A DNA stretch of 64,000 nt. Origin: Cryptomeria japonica. Its lineage: Eukaryota; Streptophyta; Pinopsida; Cupressales; Cupressaceae. Numbering within the stretch: the stretch's first letter is position 1; every line of letters begins with the position of its first letter. Location: the NCBI RefSeq assembly GCF_030272615.1, contig NC_081409.1, positions 526,995,475 through 527,059,474 of the forward strand, given 5' to 3'. Below the pieces are notes generated by a model. That model was not told the DNA's origin. It saw only the letters and a program-made list of their open reading frames with translations, and did not search any database. Of this stretch, positions 58,031-64,000 are shown piece after piece. The translations under genes were made by a program, and so were the position numbers.

Positions 58031-59390
58031 GTTGCTAAGTGTGAGTTCTTGGTAGAACAACTATTAATTCCGGCCTTTGAGATTCCACAATCTAAACTCA
58101 TCTGTTATATTGTCGGTCCCAATTCCCCTTGGTATCAAGACATCTACAACTTCTTAAAATCACCAACATTACCTCCCAACTTGTCCAAAAATCAACATGG
58201 TTCCTTTATTTATCAAGCCACTAGATATATTATCATTAGGGACACCGTATATTGTTTCTCTTTTGACCAAACCCTCCTTAGGTGTTTTGATTTCAAAGAA
58301 GCTCAAACCACTTTACAAGAGGTGCACGATGGTATTTATGGAGGTTACTTCAATGGTTTAAGCCTTGCTAAGAAACTAATGAGAGTTGGATACAATTGGC
58401 CTACCATGGAACAAGAAGCTCACACTTTTGCAAATAAGTGCTAGAAATGTCAAATTCACAAGGACCTAATTCATGTGCCAACACAAGAACTCCAGCCTAT
58501 CATATCTCCATAGCCCTTTTGTCAGTAGGGACTCGACCTCATAGGTAAGATTCACCCTACCTTGACCAATGGTCTTAACTTTATTATCATTTCCATAAAG
58601 TGCTTCACCAAATGGATTGAAGCCATTCCTATGATCAATATTACCAACACGTAGATTTCCAAGTTTATCCTACATTACATCATATGTTGATATGGAGCCC
58701 CTTTGGCCATTGTTACTGATAATGGTCGTCCCTTCAAAAAAACAAGATGTCAAGGAACTTTGTGAGAAGTTTCATGTCTAGCACCACTTTTCATCTCTTA
58801 CTACCCATAGAGTAATGGTCAAGATGAGGAATCTAACAAAACCATCATAAAAATCCTTAAGAAGACTATCAATGACATTGGTCAAGACTGGAATGTACAT
58901 CTTGTTCCCACCTTATGGGCATACCAAACCAATATTCACACACCTATTGGCACGACACTTTATTCCCTAGTTTATGGTGTTGAAGTTATCCTTCCTATTG
59001 AGGTTGAGATCACCTCGTTGAGAGTCTCCTTGTGTAATATCATTGATGATGAAGAATACATACTATCTAGATTGTATGACCTAGAAACATTAGATGAGTG
59101 ATGCCAAACTTCTCTAGCTCACCTACAAGCATATCAGAATCATCTCCACATAAATTATAACAAGAGATTAAAGGGTAGACATTTTGAATATGAAGACTTA
59201 GTCCTCAAAATGAATCCAAAGAATCAACAAGAAAGACAAAAGCCAAGAAAATTTGAGCCTAATTGGCTAGGTCCCTATGTGGTCACTGCAACCTATGGAT
59301 CTGGGGCATATCAACTAGCAACATCAAAAGGAGAACCACTATCTAAACCTATAAATAGTATGAACCTCTATAAGTATCATACTTAGGTCA
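58031..59390 (+). pseudogene. Integrase of level 0
   Basis: The zinc-binding region reads LLRCFDFKEAQTTLQEVHDG, IYGGYFNGLSLAKKLMRVGY (second His lost), YNWPTMEQEAHTFANKC, stop, KCQIHKD. The catalytic core shows GLDLIGKIHPTLTNGLNFII with the first Asp, FTKWIEAIPM, LAIVTDNGRPF with the second Asp, and after a stop SNGQDEESNKTIIKILKKTI with the Glu. LWAYQTNIHTPIGTTLYSLV, SLVYGVEVILPIEVEI and RKFEPNWLGPYVVTATYGSG end the domain. Stops are frequent; the DDE residues remain. Confidence 0.92.
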
Positions 59391-60810
59391 ACATGATCCT
59401 AAAAAAAAAATTTAATATGATCTTGAAAAAAAGAACAAAAAAAATTGAATATGGATCCTAAGAAAATAAAAGAAAAAGTAAACAAAAAACATTCACCCAC
59501 TAGTGAAAACTTGGCAAATAGGTTCTCTAGGTAAATACCATGGTGAAAACCTGACAAACAAGTGCCATGTGTAGCAAGTCACTACTTTGTCATCTATTTT
59601 CACTCTACTTGAATACTATTCATATCCATGATAGATTTTCCATCCATCTTTCCATCAAACCCCTTTATCCTTTCTAGTCTAAAACTGGTTGATGTTCATT
59701 GTCTTTCTTAAGCACAAACCAGTCTTGTATATATGCTTGTTTTGACCATTGTATATAGTTTCAAACATTGGGGGAAAATATTTTATCATGATCAATTGAT
59801 GGAGTACTTCTCACTGCAAGATCGAAGAATGACACATGTACATAACTTAAAAGTCCTAAAAAAAATCCCTAAAAACTGCAAAAATGTCCTGAAAAAAATC
59901 CCTAAAAAATTGCATAACATCCTAAAATAAAGAAATCACAAAAACATCAAATAACTGCAAAACCCTAAAAATTTCAAAATCGTCAAAAAACCAATAAACA
60001 ATCCTCTATATTGTGCATCAATAAACTTGTCCTTTTCAATATTTAGACATCTGAGAAGACACAGATGAAAAACCTATGAAACACCATGCTTGTCGAATCA
60101 TGCATCAATAGATAAACTATGAATCAAATCAATAATCAAATAGATCAACTTGTCGTATCAATCAACCTATCAACTATCCTTATCTGACTATCATCTGCCT
60201 TATATAGAGTGTGGTATACTCGAAACCATACTATGTCCATGTTATATGGGGTACGTCATTCCTGAAACTAGACATCATGATTGTCCTATCAAACACAAAA
60301 TATCAAAACTTTGACAACAAGATCAGAATGGTTGTTGGATCGCTTGGTCTAGTGAGTCTTATCCTTCTTTGATTTATCTTTGATCATGTTCTTATGCTAC
60401 TCGAGGATATCCCCGAGTGATTAAAGTGGCCGAGATGGTGCATGATCTTTTTTGTTTTGTCTTCTATTTGTTGGATGTTTTCTTGACATTCTGAAATAGG
60501 TAGTATGTCTTGGGTGTTTGTGTTGATATGTTCACTTTGTGATGATCACACATACCTCGACCCTTAACACACACCCCCAACATTTCAAAACTAATTGGAA
60601 CATTCCTTGTTTGCAATATGTTTATTTCTTTGCAAAAGGATCACATTATCATTCTGTTATCCTCAATTTTTTTTTTTTGAAAATCTAAGGGTACCCCACA
60701 AATTTTGTGCTCATTTGTGGTTTTGATGCTAATTGAACAATTTGTGAGACATCATTGTTGTCGTTAGCATGTTTTTCCCCCTTATTTTTTCATTTATTCA
60801 CTTAAATACA
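59391..60810 (+). other. Level-0 3' non-coding region
   Basis: It contains A-rich runs, repeated AAAAAAATCCCTAAAAA phrases (59,855-59,915), and a purine-rich ATTGGGGGAAAAT (about 59,767-59,779) that could be a polypurine tract. The CTCGAGGATATCCCCGAGTG segment near 60,400 is typical of Tat 3' regions. I found no sequence matching the putative 5' LTR, so the 3' LTR is unresolved. Confidence 0.45.
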
Positions 60811-60815
60811 ATTTA

Positions 60816-60995
60816 GGTGAAAATCGAATTTGTAAACCTGATTTACACCAAGTGTGTCATTCAGGTGCAAATCGGGTTTACAAACCCGATTTACACCTCT
60901 TTTTCCATGTTTTGCCCATCCAGGTAAAAATTGGGTTTGTAAACTTGATTTAAACCTTGTAGGTGCAAATTGGGTTTACAAACCTGATTTGCACG
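60816..60995. repeat. Four copies of a 34-bp palindrome
   Basis: Copies at 60,816-60,849, 60,864-60,897, 60,923-60,956 and 60,962-60,995 follow the pattern GGTGCAAATCGGGTTT-AC-AAACCCGATTTACACC with substitutions. Each is nearly self-complementary; the second copy is the cleanest. Spacing is irregular (48, 59, 39). Confidence 0.9.
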
Positions 60996-61261
60996 TATTT
61001 AATAAACTTCAGTTATTAATTACTCGATTGAGTAATTCAAATATGAGTCTTTTTACTTGGTTTATTAATCCCCCTTTAGCATTTTAATCTGCATTCATTT
61101 CATTTTAATCTTTCTTTGAACGGGAGGGAGACTTCATCGAATTTAATACCAGGTATGATTTCTTCCCTATGATTCTAAGGATTTCTTAATCCCTTTTGAA
61201 TTATTTGATTTTTGTTCCTTTGATTATCGTATCACTGTGTTATATCAATGCGAGGTGATGG

Positions 61262-61640
61262 TCGTAGGCCTGCCACACATCACATAGTGGTGCATGGCGG
61301 GTCTACCACCATCGCCACACACTACTATTTATTCTTTCCCTATGCTTTTTATTACCATTTAAATGTTGTGTTTGGCAGGGTCTCCAGCCTGCCCCACACC
61401 TCATGGTGGTGTGTGACGGGTCGACGACCCTGACCACCACCGTTTCCCTATGTTCGTTGTATTTTACCCACTTCGATGTTGAACGGGGCCATAGACCCGC
61501 CCCACACCACATAGTGGTGTGTGGAGGGTCCATGACCCCGACCACCACCATTCTCCTTTATATTGATGCACATAGTAAACAATTTTTGGTGTTCGGCCAG
61601 GGTGCAAACCTACTATACACCATATTGGGTGTTTGGTGAA
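61262..61640. repeat. About 107-120 bp tandem array with internal palindrome
   Basis: Three clear units begin near 61,264, 61,384 and 61,490, with a weak fourth near 61,600. Each has GCC(T/C)GCC(A/C)CACA, a CACATAGTGG-type palindrome, a GGCGGGTC-type segment and GACCACCACC. The unit at 61,490 contains CCACACCACATAGTGGTGTG, a 20-bp near-palindrome. Frames on both strands are artefacts. Confidence 0.8.
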
Positions 61641-61745
61641 TTTGAAACCCCATCGACGACTTTATGCTTTCTTTTGTTTCTCTAAGTACTAAGTAAGTCG
61701 GTGATCCCACTTGACGCTTAGTTTATTATTTGCACTTTTTATTAA

Positions 61746-61830
61746 GTATAATTTAGATCCATAAACCCGAATTACACCTAATTCTTGTTTTTCCAAAGTG
61801 TAATTCGGGTTTATGGACCCAAATTACACC
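61746..61830. repeat. Pair of inverted palindromes
   Basis: Sequences at 61,746-61,778 and 61,798-61,830 are each imperfect palindromes of the GTGTAATTCGGGTTTATGG type and are inverted relative to each other. The core TAAACCCGAATTACACC resembles that of the four palindromes at 60.8-61.0 kb. Confidence 0.75.
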
Positions 61831-62081
61831 TTTACCCACACTTTTTCTTAAGTAAATTTTTAATATTATAATCTTGAAATTTCACTTATCGCACACAAAA
61901 ATTAAGATTTATATTTGATCAATCCTAGTGAGTTCAAAGATTTTGAGAGGGTTTTGGAAACCCTAATGGCCAAATTGTACTATTTTCTGAAGATTTATTC
62001 AAGTCATATGAACAAAAGCAATTGATCAAATGTATTATTATAATACCGATGAATATATTTCTCTTAATGTTATTGTTATAT

Positions 62082-62590
62082 CAATGACAAAAGCTTCTTC
62101 AAACAAGAGAGGGATGAAATTCAAGAAGTAAGATCCTCATCCGGTCTTTCCTCCTTCTTCAGTCAGTTAAAATATTGATCACATAAGAGATACAGAGACA
62201 GGTCATGTTGACCTAGCTGAGTTTCTTAAAAGAATTGAGAAACCACCTTCATATCATGATATGGAAGTTGTTATTAACAGTGGAATTCATCTAGTTGCTT
62301 CTTTTCCAATATTTTCTCAAGACCCTGAGTTCGTAATGGTAGTTGAAAATCCTTCTTCAGTCAGTTCAAACATTGATCACATAACAGAGACAGAGATAGG
62401 TCATGTTGACCTACATGAGTTTCTTAAAAGAATTGAGAAACCACCTTCATATCGTGACATGGAAGTTGTTATTAACAGTGGAATTCATTTGGTTGCTACT
62501 TTTCCAATGTCTATTCAAGACCCTGAGTTCGTAATGGCAGTTGCAAATCACTTTGACCCATTCAATAGTATTGGAATCCAAGAACACTAA
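62082..62590 (+). pseudogene. Unrecognised reading frame with a 198-bp tandem duplication
   Basis: The largest open part is 62,261-62,590. Two adjacent 198-bp units (62,153-62,350 and 62,351-62,548) encode the same 66 residues with substitutions: SSVSSNIDHITETEIGHVDL, EFLKRIEKPPSYRDMEVVIN, SGIHLVATFP and QDPEFVMAV. The first unit has a stop (SVS-stop-NIDH). An upstream ATG (62,082, MTKASSNKRGMKFKK) is followed by a stop. The right side is cut at about 62,585 by a Copia-type LTR. I do not recognise the family; it may be a host exon fragment or part of an unidentified element. Confidence 0.5.
62153..62548. repeat. 198-bp tandem duplication, two units
   Basis: Both units start CCTTCTTCAGTCAGTT and keep the frame (198 is 66 codons). 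Differences are scattered substitutions, so the duplication is not recent. Confidence 0.88.
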
Positions 62591-63541
62591 GAGGAGGGGG
62601 GGGTGAATCAGTTTTGTACCGGTAAAACTAATTATGAACTTATTGCTTATGAACTAGTTAGAAGTAAATAAAATTAAAGTGCATAAACCAAATAACACAA
62701 AAAGAAGCACAACCATAACACCAGTATTTATACGTGGAAAACCCTGTAAAGGGAAAAACCACGGTGGGGCTGATACCCATAATATCTATATACTTGATCA
62801 AGGTATACAAATATTACATAGAGGGGATTGCACATGCAATCAGACCAATTGCCTAAAGCTCATTGCTCAAAAGTCTCACTGACTTACACAACATTACAAA
62901 GTGGTTATGATAAAAAAAAGAACTTATAAATTGTATCTGACCATGCTGGATAAGTTTCAATTCAAGCTTTGATAACCCTCTCTCTCTGTGTACTGGTTCA
63001 CTGATGCTCTGTTCTACCCTGTTCTGCTACTGGTTGAGACTGTGCACTAAAGCTTCCTATCACTAACCAAAATGGATAACATCAATCTCTCATTCATTCA
63101 CAACCATAATTGCATTCCAAATCGTATCCAATCCATCGCTAAAAGATCTCCTTAAATACCTTTCATTAACTTTTTAAACATGTCAACCACAATGAAGAAA
63201 ATAAAACCCGTCAGTTGTCAGATCACAAGGTATATCATACATAATCCCGACAACCATGTCGGCCGTCACACACTACAAAAAAATCCATGAAAGAAATAAT
63301 TGGGGCCACAAGTTATCTTAGCTGGGTTCCATCCTTAACGGGGTTCCCAAAACACATTACCGGGATCCAGACTTAATCGATTGTAAAGCAAAGTGAATAT
63401 ATCAGTTGAGTGTAGAGAATACCAGTTAAACCAAACAAAGAAAGAAGATATTTGCACCTGAAGATGAGTTTCCAAATGAGTTACCATCAATGACAACCCT
63501 AAATGCCATTTTCCTTACCAGATGAGTGTCAATTGCCAACA
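62586..63541 (-). repeat. LTR of a Copia-type element (3' LTR, minus orientation)
   Basis: On the minus strand it starts TGTTGGCAATTGACACTC at 63,541, directly after a polypurine tract, and ends with the complement of CACTAAGAGGAGGGGGGGG near 62,586. It shares with the solo LTR at 32,295-33,798 the GAGGGGGGGGTGAATCAG terminus and the ACGTGGAAAACCC...GGGAAAAACCACGGTGGGG block followed by TACCCA. The other end of the element is beyond the window, so no TSD can be checked. Confidence 0.72.
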
Positions 63542-64000
63542 ATCTTCCCCTTTGGCATTGATGGCAACACTCATATGAAAAATGACCATTCCTAAATCTG
63601 TCTCTGAATCTTCTTTCCATGAGCTGTACATCACTACTATGTACATCTGATATACTCCACTTGAGTGATATATACATTTTTCATTTTATTCCTCCCCCTT
63701 TGACATCAATGACAAATCAGGGTGCCCACAAAGAATGTTGTACATAGATATACATGTTGGTTCTATACAAGTTTCAAAATATCTACATACATAGTCTTCA
63801 AAAATCAAAAGTAAGTGTCCCAACCTTTCTTGAGAGAGTCAAGTATGGAGGTGAATCCACTCAAGAGGCTGACATAATATTCAATTGCCTCTGATTCAGT
63901 GGAATCCTCATTTTGCATATTAGAAATACATCCAGTCTTATGAAATAATAGATTATCCAACCGGGGACCTATGCATTCTGGAGATTAGTTGCTCTCTTTA
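63542..64000 (-). mobile_element. Copia-type element, internal 3' end (runs off the window)
   Basis: On the minus strand GCCATCAATGCCAAAGGGGA (63,545-63,564) is the polypurine-tract context typical of plant Copia elements. A second similar motif, CATTGATGTCAAAGGGGGAG, lies at about 63,690-63,710. Farther in, a short minus-strand frame (near 63,910-63,800) reads EAIEYYVSLLSGFTSILDSL-like before a stop, probably the end of the polyprotein or a post-pol segment. No RT or integrase is inside the window. Confidence 0.6.

Noticed and set aside
61248-61639. Frames of 61-82 codons on both strands with RPA.HHIVV..GSTT words
   Set aside because: They follow the 107-120 bp tandem array in every frame and have no independent support.

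Overview
The window is repeat DNA from a large-genome seed plant, read as nested, decayed retrotransposons. A gymnosperm (conifer-like) source is my inference, from multi-kilobase LTRs, depth of nesting and the families present; the sequence does not prove it. I found no intact host gene, tRNA, rRNA or CRISPR array.

Block A (about 1.75-17.2 kb) is a minus-strand LINE. Its endonuclease and reverse transcriptase lie at 16.9-14.6 kb and its C-terminal zinc-finger tail at 2.45-1.76 kb. The two parts are separated by an 11.9 kb insertion with perfect termini (TGTAATG...CACTACA) and a perfect 5-bp target-site duplication (TSD), TGAAT. That insertion holds no coding domain and looks like one giant LTR of about 7.7 kb. 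It is itself interrupted by a second, related 4.2-kb LTR in the opposite orientation (TSD GAAAA). Both giant LTRs have the same plan: a GC-rich array of palindromes, then an AT-rich tract.

Block B (about 17.3-59.4 kb) is a four-layer nest on the plus strand. Level 0 is a Tat/Ogre-like Ty3 element (5' LTR ending at 18,994, a primer binding site, an ORF1-like region with 21-bp and 52-bp arrays, then gag-PR-RT-RH-INT). Level 1 is a chromovirus with LTRs, tRNA-iMet-type PBS and chromodomain (25,085-51,829), inserted in level-0 gag. Level 2 carries gag and protease but no RT, RNase H or integrase (29,658-50,146) and is inserted at the second catalytic Asp codon of the level-1 integrase. Level 3 is an Athila-like element (35,316-46,587) with a long extra reading frame after pol, inserted in the zinc knuckle of level-2 gag. 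A Copia-type solo LTR (32,295-33,798) also sits in level-2 gag, and a 1.09-kb unclassified insert with a 14-bp TSD interrupts the level-0 second RNase H. TSDs at levels 2 and 3 are exact; at level 1 the TSD has one mismatch. At each site host protein similarity continues across the insert.

Block C (59.4-64.0 kb) holds the level-0 3' region, three groups of palindrome-bearing repeats (60.8-61.8 kb), a decayed reading frame with a 198-bp tandem duplication (62.15-62.55 kb), and the 3' end of a minus-strand Copia-type element running off the right edge.

All coding regions carry stops or frameshifts, so nothing here looks able to move by itself. Many stops fit C-to-T change, as expected for long-methylated plant repeats. 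Element names rest on motif recognition by eye; no database search or alignment score was available.
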